Source: Bacillus marasmi (lineage in GTDB: Bacteria; Bacillota; Bacilli; Bacillales; Cytobacillaceae). From it: 64,000 nt of DNA. Positions 27,377-36,466 of the stretch are shown in pieces. The position numbers and the translations under genes were made by a program. The stretch is taken from NCBI RefSeq assembly GCF_902168435.1, contig NZ_LR656173.1, positions 124,001 through 188,000 of the forward strand, in the 5' to 3' direction. Each line of letters begins with the position of its first letter. Position 1 is the first letter of the stretch. The notes beneath the pieces were generated by a model that saw only the letters and a program-made list of their open reading frames with translations, was not told where the DNA came from and did no database searches.

Positions 27377-28603
27377 TTATTCTGTTAATGTCACTGTGAT
27401 TGTTTCGAGCTTACCGTTTCGGTACACGCCAATTTTCACTTTTTCACCAACTTTTAATTGTGTGTAAAGGATTTTTCGTAAATCACTGGCTCCATCAATT
27501 TCAGTTTCATTAAACGAAACGATAATATCCTGTACTTTAAGACCGGCTTTGCTTGCAGCTGAATCAGGATTGAGATTGGTCACCATTGTTCCGTTTGTAA
27601 TGTTTTCTGGAAGGTCTTGAAGGTATTGCGCTGGGATTTGCTCTAAATCTGTTAGACTAACTCCCAAATAGGGTCTAGTAATTTTTCCTTTTGAAATCAA
27701 CTCGTTAACGATTGGAATAACATCGTTACTTGGAATGGCAAAGCCTAATCCTTCAATACCACTTTCTGAAATTTTTAGACTATTGATACCAATGACCTGT
27801 CCATCCGTGTTAAGAAGCGCCCCGCCGCTATTGCCGGGATTAATCGCTGCATCAGTTTGGATTACATCGAGATCCCATTCTCCACTAGATGTAGAAACTG
27901 ACATCGAACGATCAACACCACTAACAATTCCTTGTGTTACCGTACCCGATAAATCAAGGCCCAATGGATTACCGATTGCAACAACCTGGTCACCTGCACG
28001 AACTGTGCTTGAATCGGCAAAGCTAAGAACATTACTCACATTTTTTGCATCTATTTCCAAAACCGCTAAATCGGTCAGCGCATCCGCACCAATGATTTTC
28101 GCGTTTGTTTTCTGCCCATTTTCTAGTGTAATCTCAACTTCACTTGCACCTTCGATAACGTGATTATTCGTCACGATATAAGCTGAATTGTCCACGATTT
28201 TAAAGATCACCCCAGAGCCTGTCCCGCTTTTGACCGTTTGATTTTGTGAAGTATAGCGGTTTTTCGCCTGTTGAATATTAGTTACACCAACAATCGATTT
28301 AGAAGCAGTTTCGACCATATCAGAGATTGAATTAAAGCTGGTGTCACCCTTTGTTGCTTGTGCAGTTACGGTTTGCGTATTTGAATCTATTTTTACTTCA
28401 TCCTTTGCCTCGAATTTTTGAATGGCTTGTGATATAGTTTCTAGATTCATTTTGTTTAAGACTTGCTCGGAATATGGACTTGCAATGAATGCAACTGTTA
28501 AAACCGATCCAATAATCCCACCTGTTACTGTGGCAATAAATTGTTTACCCTTTGAAGCCTTTTGAATAGTGACTTGTTGTTGATTATCCTCAAAATTTTC
28601 CAT
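27377..28603 (-). CDS. htrA: HtrA/DegP-type membrane-anchored serine protease
   Basis: 408 residues. One transmembrane helix near residues 24-42 is followed by an external trypsin-like domain with catalytic triad H148 (NNHVIEGA), D178 (ALTDLAVLEID) and S259 (INPGNSGGALL), then one PDZ domain (about 310-400). It degrades or refolds misfolded exported proteins. The start follows GTGGAGGG. It lies between pspA and cssS; B. subtilis htrA and htrB are controlled by CssRS. A 21-bp motif at 28691-28711, shared with the prsA-like and cssR upstream regions, is the likely CssR site. Whether this is the orthologue of htrA or htrB cannot be decided. Confidence 0.92.
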   Translation of the reverse strand: MENFEDNQQQVTIQKASKGKQFIATVTGGIIGSVLTVAFIASPYSEQVLNKMNLETISQAIQKFEAKDEVKIDSNTQTVTAQATKGDTSFNSISDMVETASKSIVGVTNIQQAKNRYTSQNQTVKSGTGSGVIFKIVDNSAYIVTNNHVIEGASEVEITLENGQKTNAKIIGADALTDLAVLEIDAKNVSNVLSFADSSTVRAGDQVVAIGNPLGLDLSGTVTQGIVSGVDRSMSVSTSSGEWDLDVIQTDAAINPGNSGGALLNTDGQVIGINSLKISESGIEGLGFAIPSNDVIPIVNELISKGKITRPYLGVSLTDLEQIPAQYLQDLPENITNGTMVTNLNPDSAASKAGLKVQDIIVSFNETEIDGASDLRKILYTQLKVGEKVKIGVYRNGKLETITVTLTE

Positions 28604-28690
28604 GCTCTAACCCTCCACTTATCTAGAAACTGATATTTTTTCGTTAGTAATTATCATTTCTTTCATCTGTGATTATCTTATCGAGAACAT

Positions 28691-28711
28691 ATGACAAACT
28701 TATTAACAAAC
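28691..28711 (-). promoter_or_regulatory. Candidate CssR box upstream of htrA
   Basis: Read toward htrA: GTTTGT, six bases (TAATAA), GTTTGT, CAT. It is identical at 19 of 21 positions to the box upstream of the prsA-like gene. Direct repeats with about one-turn spacing are typical of OmpR-class regulators. Candidate -10 GATAAT lies about 20 bases downstream. Confidence 0.55.
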
Positions 28712-28760
28712 TAGGAAGAGAACATGAAGAGTTATGTAATAAATCGTTACTTTTGCACAA

Positions 28761-28795
28761 AAAATAGCACCCCTTGAAAGGATGCTAGTTTTTTG
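28761..28795 (-). terminator. Terminator after cssS
   Basis: Minus strand: AGCATCC pairs with GGGTGCT (one wobble), followed by a T6 run. Confidence 0.75.
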
Positions 28796-28800
28796 TGGTA

Positions 28801-30210
28801 TTACGTTGTTTTTTGAGGTAGTTTGATGACAAATTTTGTCCCCTTGCCCTCTTCACTAGATACTGTAATTTCACCATTATGAAGCTGGACCAATTGTTTC
28901 ACAATCGATAAGCCTAGTCCGAAGGCACCATAAGGATTATTTTTACGAGATAAATCTGCTTTATAAAACCGGCGCCAAATTGATTCAATTTCTTCTGCAC
29001 GAATCCCTACACCTGTGTCCTCAATCTCAATCATCGTGTGAGTGTCACTTGTAATGCCACGAAGTGTAATCGTGCCATCTGCAGTAAATTGAATACTGTT
29101 TTTTGTAATATTAATTAGGATTTGAGTTAAACGATCATAATCGGCGTACACAACGGCTGTCTCTTCTGCTTCTATGATGATTCTGGTGTTTTTTTCTTCT
29201 GCTTGAAGCAGTAGTGTTTCTTTGATGATTTCTAGAAGCTCAGCTAATTGTATCTCTTCTTTGTTCAATTTAACCTGATTGGATCTTATTTTTTCATAAT
29301 CTAGATTTTCATTTACGAGTCGAATTAATCGTTTCGTTTCCTTGCTGACGAGGCTGATGCCTTTTTCTTTATCTTCCTCAGAAATCATCTTGTTCCGCAT
29401 TCCTTCAATGACTCCACTGATGGTTGTTAATGGCGTCCGCATTTCATGGGAAACATCTGCCATAAATTGACGGCGTCGATTTTCTAAACTTTCGATTTCA
29501 TCCATTGAGCTTTTCAGCTTCGTTACCATGTTATTAAAATCACTGGCAAGTTCACCAATCTCATCAAATTCCGAAGCTGGTAATTTCACTTCATAATTAC
29601 CAGCTGATATCATTGAGGTCGCATCGCGAATTCCTTGAATTCTTTTGACATGAATCTTGGATAAAATCCAACTTAACAATAGAGTAACTGACAAGGCAAT
29701 GACCACTGTAAAAAGCAAGTAACGATTGATTTCACTTATCATCTCCCGTGTTCCGCTTACTGGTGAAAGAAGTAATATTCCACCGACAAATTGACCAGAT
29801 TGCAAATAAGGAACTGCCACTAATGAAACGTCTTGGTCATAGCGTGTATCGCGCTTCACAATTAGCGTCGCCCCTTCCGTTATTTGCTGCCATTCTCTTT
29901 TCTCAAGTTCAATTCTCGGGATTTTTCCGACAACTGGATACACTACTGTTCCTCGTTCATCAAAGATAATAAAAGTAATGTTTCGAGCATTTAAAACAGT
30001 ACTGTACTGGTTTAGAATTTGTTCGCGCCCAACTTGGATTCGCTGGAATTGGTGCAATATACTCTCCCCATAATTTGTAAGCTCTTCGGCCTTAGTGCGA
30101 TACACGAAGTTTTCTACGAGATTCGTAAAAACAATACTAAGGATTAGCAAAGCTACAATGAGAATGCTGATATGGCTGATGAATAGCTGATAAATATATT
30201 TAAGCCTCAT
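28801..30210 (-). CDS. cssS: CssS-like sensor histidine kinase (secretion stress)
   Basis: 469 residues. There are two transmembrane helices (about 10-33 and 165-185) around an external sensor of about 130 residues, then a HAMP domain, the H-box FMADVSHEMRTPLTTISG with H255, and the HATPase domain with DTGVGI and GAFGLGLSI. CssS senses misfolded exported proteins and phosphorylates CssR. The gene overlaps cssR by 11 bases. It is assigned to CssS rather than a generic kinase because it sits beside an htrA-type protease, as expected for that system. Confidence 0.82.
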   Translation of the reverse strand: MRLKYIYQLFISHISILIVALLILSIVFTNLVENFVYRTKAEELTNYGESILHQFQRIQVGREQILNQYSTVLNARNITFIIFDERGTVVYPVVGKIPRIELEKREWQQITEGATLIVKRDTRYDQDVSLVAVPYLQSGQFVGGILLLSPVSGTREMISEINRYLLFTVVIALSVTLLLSWILSKIHVKRIQGIRDATSMISAGNYEVKLPASEFDEIGELASDFNNMVTKLKSSMDEIESLENRRRQFMADVSHEMRTPLTTISGVIEGMRNKMISEEDKEKGISLVSKETKRLIRLVNENLDYEKIRSNQVKLNKEEIQLAELLEIIKETLLLQAEEKNTRIIIEAEETAVVYADYDRLTQILINITKNSIQFTADGTITLRGITSDTHTMIEIEDTGVGIRAEEIESIWRRFYKADLSRKNNPYGAFGLGLSIVKQLVQLHNGEITVSSEEGKGTKFVIKLPQKTT

Positions 30211-30910
30211 CCTCTACCACCGATTCATCAAACTTATAGCCGACGCCCCATACCGTGTGGAGAAACGGCTGTTTAGCTGTGCCAATTTTTGTGCGAAGCC
30301 GTTTAATATGGACATCTACGGTCCGTTCATCTCCATAATATTGGTAGCCCCAAACCCGTTCAAGCAGCTGCTCTCTTGAAAATACTTGGCGTGGATGCTC
30401 GATAAAATAATAAAGTAGATCAAATTCCTTCGGAGTTAAATTGGTAATGTGCTCACCATTTAAAAGGACCTCTCTTGTTTCTTTACTGATTTTAAACATT
30501 TGTGTTTCTAAATAATGATTGCGATTTTCCTCATTATTTTTTTGAACACCACGGGTACGTCTTGAAACGGCTTTAATGCGTGCCATTAAGGCAAGCGGAC
30601 TAAACGGCTTTGTTACATAATCATCCGCTCCCATTTCGAGCCCTAATACTTGATCTGATTCCGAATCTTTAGCTGTTAGCATAATAATCGGAATGTCCTT
30701 ATCTTGTTCACGGATTTTACGACAAATCGTGACTCCGTCCATATTCGGTAACATCCAATCAACGATTAACAAATCCCATTCTCCGTCTTTGTACCGCTGA
30801 TAACCTTTGAGGCCATCGTTAATAAATTCTCCTTCAATGCCTTCCTTTAAGAAGAACATTTCAACCATCGAACAAACGCTCTCATTATCCTCTATCATTA
30901 AAATTTTCAT
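30200..30910 (-). CDS. cssR: CssR-like OmpR-family response regulator
   Basis: 236 residues from the ATG at 30910 (MKILMIEDNESV) after GAAGGTG; the upstream extension to 30958 is not needed. The receiver domain has the acidic pair in IEDNE, phospho-acceptor D51 (LLIVDWMLPNMDG) and the conserved Lys in YVTKPFSPLALMAR. The C-terminal winged helix (TPKEFDLLYYFIEHP, YGDERTVDVHIKRLRTKIG) binds DNA. It is expected to activate htrA under secretion stress. Possible autoregulation is suggested by a copy of the shared motif at 31057-31078. Confidence 0.85.
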   Translation of the reverse strand: MKILMIEDNESVCSMVEMFFLKEGIEGEFINDGLKGYQRYKDGEWDLLIVDWMLPNMDGVTICRKIREQDKDIPIIMLTAKDSESDQVLGLEMGADDYVTKPFSPLALMARIKAVSRRTRGVQKNNEENRNHYLETQMFKISKETREVLLNGEHITNLTPKEFDLLYYFIEHPRQVFSREQLLERVWGYQYYGDERTVDVHIKRLRTKIGTAKQPFLHTVWGVGYKFDESVVEDEA

Positions 30911-31056
30911 AAAAACACCTTCCATATCGTTCGGTCTGCTAAACATCAGTTTTGCCAATCGTCATAAACAAATTCTTATAAATTCAAAGTAAATCGAATT
31001 GCAGGAAGGTTCAACCGTTTTTTCAATATATCCCAAATTTTTAATCTATCAGAAAT

Positions 31057-31078
31057 AGTTTGTTAATATTTTGTTCAT
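31057..31078. promoter_or_regulatory. Third copy of the candidate CssR motif, upstream of cssR
   Basis: Matches the htrA copy at 18 of 22 positions but in the opposite orientation relative to the gene. It lies about 147-168 bases before the cssR start. The gap 30911-31056 shows no other clear element. Confidence 0.4.
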
Positions 31079-31129
31079 TTCTGCTGGAAAGTGAAGCGGA
31101 ATTTTCCAAGGTATTTTAAAATTGCAAAA

Positions 31130-31160
31130 TAAAAAGGAGACTAATGCAATCTCCATTTTT
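31130..31160 (-). terminator. Terminator after the 155-aa membrane protein gene
   Basis: Minus strand: GGAGA pairs with TCTCC over a 9-nt loop, followed by TTTTTATTTTG. Confidence 0.65.
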
Positions 31161-31167
31161 AGACTTA

Positions 31168-31635
31168 CTATTCTCCTGATTTTTCAAAGACCTCGACAAC
31201 ATCCCAACGCTCATCGTACCGCTTTATTTCAACGAGGGTATTCTCGCCTTTATTATTTTTATAGAAAATATAACCTTTGTTTTCATGGAGATAAACCGCT
31301 GGTCGCCCATAACAACCATCTGTACAGCTTGTATATACGATATCGAGCAAGGATAATGAAGCAACATCTGTTTTACCACTATTAATAATATCGTCAGTGG
31401 ATTCCTCGCGAAACCTGTCCAAATTTACATCAAAGCTCTTTTTGACTTCTTCGATAATTGGAATATTTAGCTCTTGTGCGGTTTGATCAATTTGGGCAAA
31501 GGTTACGATGTTCTTTTGATAGATTAATTGCATATAACCGACACGGATGAGAATGATCGCCATCAACCCAAACAATATCATATATATGAAGCGAACACGA
31601 ATTTTCGTCTGATCTTGAAAATCCTGCATGGGCAT
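31168..31635 (-). CDS. Membrane-anchored protein of unknown function, 155 aa
   Basis: One transmembrane helix (about residues 17-35, IYMILFGLMAIILIRVGYM) and an external domain of about 120 residues containing a Cys pair (SCTDGCYG). There is no family I recognise. It lies between cssR and the prsA-like gene on the same strand, 76 bases after the latter. It could be co-transcribed with the foldase and belong to the same envelope-quality-control group; that is inference from position only. The start follows AGGGGAGATGCCC. Confidence 0.55.
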   Translation of the reverse strand: MPMQDFQDQTKIRVRFIYMILFGLMAIILIRVGYMQLIYQKNIVTFAQIDQTAQELNIPIIEEVKKSFDVNLDRFREESTDDIINSGKTDVASLSLLDIVYTSCTDGCYGRPAVYLHENKGYIFYKNNKGENTLVEIKRYDERWDVVEVFEKSGE

Positions 31636-31711
31636 CTCCCCTAATGGTTTTTTAAAAGTATATGCTTAAGGGTTTTCCAATAGAAGAGGATGTCTATCAA
31701 ACTCATCATAA

Positions 31712-32593
31712 TCAGTATTTTTTAATGTTCGCATCAAGCCTTGCGTCCTCTAGCCAGGATGTATATTCAGTCGATAACTTTTCATCAAGCAGTGCGGCTT
31801 TGATATCTTTTTTATGATCTTCGTACTTGGCTTCTATAGCTTCCTTCTTTTCAAATACTTTAATAATATGGTATCCATAATCAGTTTTGACTGGCGAACT
31901 AATCTCATTTACTGATAGTGTAAAGGCTACTTCTTCAAATTCGGCAACCATATCACCTTCGTAAAAAAAGCCAAGGTCCCCGCCCTTATCCTTTGTGCTA
32001 GTATCGGTAGAATATTCCTTAGCCAGTTTTGTAAAGTCTTCTCCATTAGCAAGCTTTTCCTTGATTTCGTTTGCTTTTGATTCATCCTCTACTAAAATAT
32101 GACTTGCCTTTACTTGTTGAGGCGTCGTAAACGAAGCTTTATTATCTTCAAAATACTGCTTCATTTCTTCTTCGCTTATTTTTATGCTAGGTTTAAGCAG
32201 TTTTTCCGCTAATAGATAGCTTTTTATATCAGCCTTTACTTGGGCAACCGTGACACCGCTAGCCTCAATCGTTTCCTTAAAGCTTTCTTCCCCACCATAA
32301 GAGTCCACAACAGTTTGATATTCCTTATCTATTTCGCTTTTTGAGACTTTGATATGCTTTTTAGCTGCAGCTTGCTCGATTAATTTTTCAGAAATCAATG
32401 CCTCGAGCATCTCTTCCCCATAGGTTTCATTAAGGATTTTGTTTAGTTCATTCTGGTTGATAACCTCCCCATTAACCTCCGCTATAGCATCCTTATTCAT
32501 CAAAATAAGAGTGAGCACGATAATCGAAGCGACGATTAGCACGCCTGTTAAGGCATACATCATCCCATTGCGTGATTTCAGTTTAGCTAACAT
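31712..32593 (-). CDS. PrsA-like extracytoplasmic foldase (parvulin PPIase)
   Basis: 293 residues. An N-terminal helix (about 11-32, MMYALTGVLIVASIIVLTLIL) has no lipobox cysteine, so unlike lipoprotein PrsA this protein is anchored by an uncleaved helix. The N/C chaperone regions (SurA-like) surround a parvulin domain (about 155-245) with ASHILVEDE, DLGFFYEGDMV and TDYGYHIIKV. It assists folding of secreted proteins. It lies in the CssRS/HtrA neighbourhood and carries the shared motif 48-68 bases upstream, so its expression is probably tied to secretion stress. The start follows GAAGGAGATG. Confidence 0.85.
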   Translation of the reverse strand: MLAKLKSRNGMMYALTGVLIVASIIVLTLILMNKDAIAEVNGEVINQNELNKILNETYGEEMLEALISEKLIEQAAAKKHIKVSKSEIDKEYQTVVDSYGGEESFKETIEASGVTVAQVKADIKSYLLAEKLLKPSIKISEEEMKQYFEDNKASFTTPQQVKASHILVEDESKANEIKEKLANGEDFTKLAKEYSTDTSTKDKGGDLGFFYEGDMVAEFEEVAFTLSVNEISSPVKTDYGYHIIKVFEKKEAIEAKYEDHKKDIKAALLDEKLSTEYTSWLEDARLDANIKKY

Positions 32594-32640
32594 AGTTCAT
32601 CTCCTTCGTTTTTGAATTACATTCATCATAGTGGTTAAAT

Positions 32641-32661
32641 ATGACGAATTTATTAACAAAC
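32641..32661 (-). promoter_or_regulatory. Candidate CssR box upstream of the prsA-like gene
   Basis: Read toward the gene: GTTTGT, TAATAA, ATTCGT, CAT. 19 of 21 positions match the htrA box in the same orientation. A -10-like TATGAT lies downstream, so the second half-site would overlap the -35 region. Confidence 0.55.
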
Positions 32662-32685
32662 AATGAAGGCGGTATGAAAAATAAA

Positions 32686-32730
32686 AGCTGATTCATCTCT
32701 CTATATAAAAAGAGCTTGAGTCAGCTTTAA
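32686..32730 (-). terminator. Terminator after tdh
   Basis: AAAGCTGACTC pairs with GAATCAGCTTT (minus strand), followed by TATTTTTC. Confidence 0.7.
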
Positions 32731-32740
32731 CATGAGCTAA

Positions 32741-33697
32741 TTAACTTGCAATAGGTCTGTTGTAGTTTAATTTCTCGAGCATATCGACTGTCATGCTGGC
32801 TAAATCGTAATGTGTTTTAAAGCCCCATTCTTCCTTAGCAATTGATGCATCCAATGAATTTGGCCAACTATCAGCGATTGCTTGTCGGATAGGGTCAATT
32901 TTATAAGAAATGTTAAAATGGGGAAGATGCTTCTTTATTTCTGTGGCAACCTGCTCAGGATCAAAACTCATCGCCGTCACATTAAAGGAATTTCTGTGTG
33001 ACAATTTTGCTGGATCGGCTTCCATTAAGTCAACAATCGCCTGTAAGGCGTCAGGCATATACATCATATCAAGATAAGTTCCTTTATTTAAATAGCAAGT
33101 ATATTTACCGCAGTTAAGTGCCTCATGATAGATTTCCACAGCATAATCCGTCGTCCCCCCGCCGGGAGGGGTCACGTAAGATATTAACCCAGGAAAACGC
33201 AAGCCACGCGTATCAACTCCGTATTTATGAAAATAGTAGTCAGCCAACAACTCCCCCGCGACTTTATTTACTCCGTACATCGTCGTCGGACGCATAAGCG
33301 TATCTTGAGGCGTCATATCTTTAGGGGTAGCAGGACCGAATGCCCCAATTGAGCTCGGCGTGAAAAACTGGCAGTTACGCTCCTTTGCTATCTCAAGTGC
33401 ATTAATGAGCCCGTTCATGTTTAAATTCCAAGCTAACAAAGGCTGCTCCTCAGCTTTTGCTGATAACAACGCTGCTAAATGTATGATTGTATCGACTTGA
33501 TATTGAGATGCAATGTTTAACATGGTTGTTCCGTCTGTTACATCTAGGATTTCGAACGGACCTGATTCTGATACTTCACGAACAGTCCTTTTTATATCGG
33601 TTGCAACAACATTGTCGGTGCCGTAAATATGTCTCAAGGTGGCAGTTAGTTCTGAACCGATTTGACCTAATGCGCCGGTAATCAAAATTTTCTTCAT
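32741..33697 (-). CDS. L-threonine 3-dehydrogenase, epimerase-type (SDR)
   Basis: 318 residues from the ATG at 33697, 7 bases after GGGAGG. It is an extended short-chain dehydrogenase with NAD-binding GALGQIGSE near the N-terminus, the catalytic YGVNK (Tyr and Lys) near residue 145, and LRFPGLIS in the substrate lobe. This branch of threonine dehydrogenases resembles UDP-galactose epimerases and oxidises threonine to 2-amino-3-ketobutyrate. The gene follows kbl by 64 bases on the same strand; kbl cleaves that product with CoA, so together they convert threonine to glycine and acetyl-CoA. The pathway context makes the call strong. Confidence 0.9.
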   Translation of the reverse strand: MKKILITGALGQIGSELTATLRHIYGTDNVVATDIKRTVREVSESGPFEILDVTDGTTMLNIASQYQVDTIIHLAALLSAKAEEQPLLAWNLNMNGLINALEIAKERNCQFFTPSSIGAFGPATPKDMTPQDTLMRPTTMYGVNKVAGELLADYYFHKYGVDTRGLRFPGLISYVTPPGGGTTDYAVEIYHEALNCGKYTCYLNKGTYLDMMYMPDALQAIVDLMEADPAKLSHRNSFNVTAMSFDPEQVATEIKKHLPHFNISYKIDPIRQAIADSWPNSLDASIAKEEWGFKTHYDLASMTVDMLEKLNYNRPIAS

Positions 33698-33761
33698 CAC
33701 TGTACCTCCCTTATACTCAAATATTCAGTTTTTCAGGCAGGATATTGGAACTTGAGGGCAA

Positions 33762-34952
33762 TTAAATTAACCCCATTTCCCTACCAACTTTTTCGTAAAT
33801 GGCAATGGCCGAATCGAGCATTCCTTTTGTATGGGCTGCTGTTGGCATATTACGCACCCGACCAGTTCCTTTTGGGACAGTTGGGAATACAATCGCCTTT
33901 GCGTATACTCCTTCTTCAATTAACCGACGACTAAATTGTTGTGTTTGAACTTCATCCCCGATAATGCATGGGGTAATTGGTGTTTCACTGTTGCCGATAT
34001 TAAAGCCTAGTTCTTTTAAGCCTTGCTTCAAATAGTCGCCATTTTCCCATAAGCGATCATTAAGTGCTGTGCTACTTGTTAAAATATTTATTGCCTCGAT
34101 ACACGCTGCCACATCTGCAGGTGTCATCGCTGTAGAAAATAGAAATGGACGGCTCCGTACTTTAAGCCAATCAATTAATGCTTGTTTTCCCGCCACATAA
34201 CCTCCAACTACACCAAGTGCTTTTGAAAGCGTGCCAATCTGAAAATCAATTTTGTCAGATAAACCGAAGTATTTAACAGTCCCCGCGCCTTTTCCAAGTA
34301 CCCCTGATCCGTGGGCATCATCTACATAAGTGATCAAATCGAATTCTTCTGCGATTTTGACGATTTCAGGCAGCTTAGCAATATCTCCATCCATCGAGAA
34401 AACTCCATCGGTTATCACCATTATTTTGTTATATTTACCTGACTCTAATGCTTCCTTCGCCTTTTGACGCAAATCTTCCATATCTGAATGCTTGAATCGG
34501 ATAATCTTTGCTCGAGAAAGTCTGCAGCCATCTATGATTGAAGCATGGTTTAATTCGTCCGAAAGAATAGCATCGTTTTCATCCATCACAGCTGAAATAG
34601 CTGCCATATTACAATTAAATCCGGATTGATAACTAATTGCTGCTTCAGTTTGCTTAAATTGAGCGAGCCTCTCCTCAAGCAAAGTGTGCAGTTTCAAAGT
34701 TCCATTGATTGTTCGAACTGCACCGGAGCCTACTCCAAATGATTTTATTGCATTGATGGCAGTATTTTTTAGCCGCTCATCGGTTGCTAAGCCTAAATAA
34801 TTATTTGATGAAAGATTAACTAAATTTCTTCCATTAATAGTAATAATAGGACCATTTGGACTTTCCAATGCATCAATTTCATTGTATAAACCTTGTTGTT
34901 TCAACGACTGTAAATGGTTGTTTAAAAAAACCTGCAATTGACGACTGCTCAT
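33762..34952 (-). CDS. kbl: Glycine C-acetyltransferase (2-amino-3-ketobutyrate CoA ligase)
   Basis: 396 residues, the family's usual length. It is a PLP enzyme of the alpha-oxoamine synthase family. Landmarks are [12 protein letters not shown], the aromatic-stacking His region, [12 protein letters not shown] with the cofactor Asp, and the PLP lysine in [13 protein letters not shown]. It converts 2-amino-3-ketobutyrate plus CoA to glycine and acetyl-CoA. AONS (BioF) is a close relative, but the partner tdh gene directly downstream points to Kbl. The start follows GGGGAGG. Confidence 0.93.
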   Translation of the reverse strand: MSSRQLQVFLNNHLQSLKQQGLYNEIDALESPNGPIITINGRNLVNLSSNNYLGLATDERLKNTAINAIKSFGVGSGAVRTINGTLKLHTLLEERLAQFKQTEAAISYQSGFNCNMAAISAVMDENDAILSDELNHASIIDGCRLSRAKIIRFKHSDMEDLRQKAKEALESGKYNKIMVITDGVFSMDGDIAKLPEIVKIAEEFDLITYVDDAHGSGVLGKGAGTVKYFGLSDKIDFQIGTLSKALGVVGGYVAGKQALIDWLKVRSRPFLFSTAMTPADVAACIEAINILTSSTALNDRLWENGDYLKQGLKELGFNIGNSETPITPCIIGDEVQTQQFSRRLIEEGVYAKAIVFPTVPKGTGRVRNMPTAAHTKGMLDSAIAIYEKVGREMGLI

Positions 34953-35120
34953 TCAATTAGCCTCCCCTAATAACCTGAAGTTTTTCCGATTCACAAGCAC
35001 AAGTGTCCATACTAAAAACACAAAGAAAACTAAGATAACACTTATCATACCAACACTTACCTTACTTTCATTTTATTACAATGAATGTATTTGTGCATTC
35101 AAAAAAGACATTAAATACCT

Positions 35121-35160
35121 AAAAAAAGACAAAGCCCTGGCATCCCTGGACTTCGCCTTA
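35121..35160 (-). terminator. Terminator after the MprF-C-like gene
   Basis: A 10-bp stem with G-U pairs (GGCGAAGTCC with GGGCTTTGTC), then a T7 run on the minus strand. Confidence 0.65.
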
Positions 35161-35192
35161 TTAATGTTACATATTTGCTTTTGTTTCTCGCA

Positions 35193-36302
35193 TTAACTGA
35201 CACGGCTTAAACCTCTGGCCAGCTTTCCTTCATCTCTCTTCGCATTATTTTGATGGATAAGAATAATTAATTGCAAAAATAAAAATGGTAAAAATACCTT
35301 CTTATAAACTAGGTATCGAGCCTCCCACTGCGGAGCAAACTTCTTCTTGTATTCGTGTAAACCCTTAAACTTATAAAAAGAATCACCATGTTCAAACACG
35401 AACCGTGCCAACTTCTCATGTATTGTTGCATGCTTACTATGTCCTACATTAGCTAAAGGTGACATTCCCATACTGCACCAATCATAGCCTTTCTCCTTAC
35501 ACCATTGAAAAATCGACAAAAACAAGAAATCCATAGTACCGTGAGGACAATCAGAAATATGTCTCATTAAATCAATCGTAAATGTCCGTTTCCGTTTTTG
35601 TTTATCACAGGCAAGTGAAGCAAAGGCAATCACTTCTCCATCGGGGTTGCTTAATGTAGCAATCGGAAAACGGGAAAGATAATCCCTACAAAAGAACCCA
35701 ACAGAATAGCCCTTTTCTTTACGATCACCTAGCCAACAGTCTGATATTTCTTCAGCCCTATTGAGCAGTTCGTGATTATGAGGTGGAAATGATACTCCAA
35801 ACTGAAAACCGTTTCGTTCGAATTTATTTTTTCTTGTTCGTAGCTTGGCACCTTTTTTTCCTGCTAGGCTAAATTCATGTAAATCTAGTTTAGCCTCTTC
35901 TCCTAATTTGAATAATCGATAATCGAAATTCCGATAGTACAACATAAAACGTTCAGACACTTGATAAAATACTGGTTTTTTATTCAGCTTTTTACAGTAC
36001 TGTTCAAATTCCTTAATTCCTTCACGTATGAACTCATCTTTACCGATTGGATCACCTAGAACAATGAATTTGTTTCCTATCTTTTGAAACACAAACAAAA
36101 TCTTGTTATTACTAGTACGATACACTTCTTTATCATTAAGAAAAGTTAAATGCGATACATGTGTTCCGCCATTATTTTCGATAAAGGCTTGTACATCATC
36201 TAAGCTTTCTTCGAGTCTAATCATATGTTTGGTTTTTAAAAATAATAATAGAATAAATGTGGATAAAATAAGTCCAACAAAAATAAGAACAAATTGTTCC
36301 AT
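35193..36302 (-). CDS. DUF2156 / MprF C-terminal-domain-like acyltransferase
   Basis: 369 residues. One N-terminal membrane helix (VLIFVGLILSTFILLLFL) is followed by the tandem GNAT-like domain found at the C-terminus of MprF, the phosphatidylglycerol lysyltransferase. Markers are VLGDPIGKDEFIREGI, KPVFYQVSERF, KLGEEAKLDLHEFSLAGKK-like and MDFLFLSIFQWCKEKGYDWCSMGMSPLANVG. In MprF this domain transfers Lys or Ala from aminoacyl-tRNA to lipid; here the flippase half is missing. Its substrate is unknown. The start follows AGGGAGGG. Confidence 0.8.
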   Translation of the reverse strand: MEQFVLIFVGLILSTFILLLFLKTKHMIRLEESLDDVQAFIENNGGTHVSHLTFLNDKEVYRTSNNKILFVFQKIGNKFIVLGDPIGKDEFIREGIKEFEQYCKKLNKKPVFYQVSERFMLYYRNFDYRLFKLGEEAKLDLHEFSLAGKKGAKLRTRKNKFERNGFQFGVSFPPHNHELLNRAEEISDCWLGDRKEKGYSVGFFCRDYLSRFPIATLSNPDGEVIAFASLACDKQKRKRTFTIDLMRHISDCPHGTMDFLFLSIFQWCKEKGYDWCSMGMSPLANVGHSKHATIHEKLARFVFEHGDSFYKFKGLHEYKKKFAPQWEARYLVYKKVFLPFLFLQLIILIHQNNAKRDEGKLARGLSRVS

Positions 36303-36332
36303 AGCACCCTCCCTATCGCATATTACAAAAGC

Positions 36333-36378
36333 ATAAAAATCATATCACGAATGTGACCAAACGCGATATGATTTTTAT
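36333..36378. repeat. Perfect 14-bp inverted repeat with 18-nt loop
   Basis: ATAAAAATCATATC (36333-36346) and GATATGATTTTTAT (36365-36378). On the minus strand it ends in TTTTTAT, 31 bases before the start of the MprF-C-like gene and well after the previous gene's own terminator. It could be a second terminator, an attenuator or an operator. Confidence 0.5.
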
Positions 36379-36429
36379 TAACAAAATTCGACTATATTCA
36401 ACAATCATATCTCTTGTACAAATATCTCC

Positions 36430-36466
36430 AAAAATGGCTAACACCTTAAGTGTCAGCCATTTTTGG
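36430..36466 (-). terminator. Terminator after the giant membrane protein gene
   Basis: AAAAATGGCTGACAC pairs with GGTGTTAGCCATTTTT across a 4-nt loop. Confidence 0.85.
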
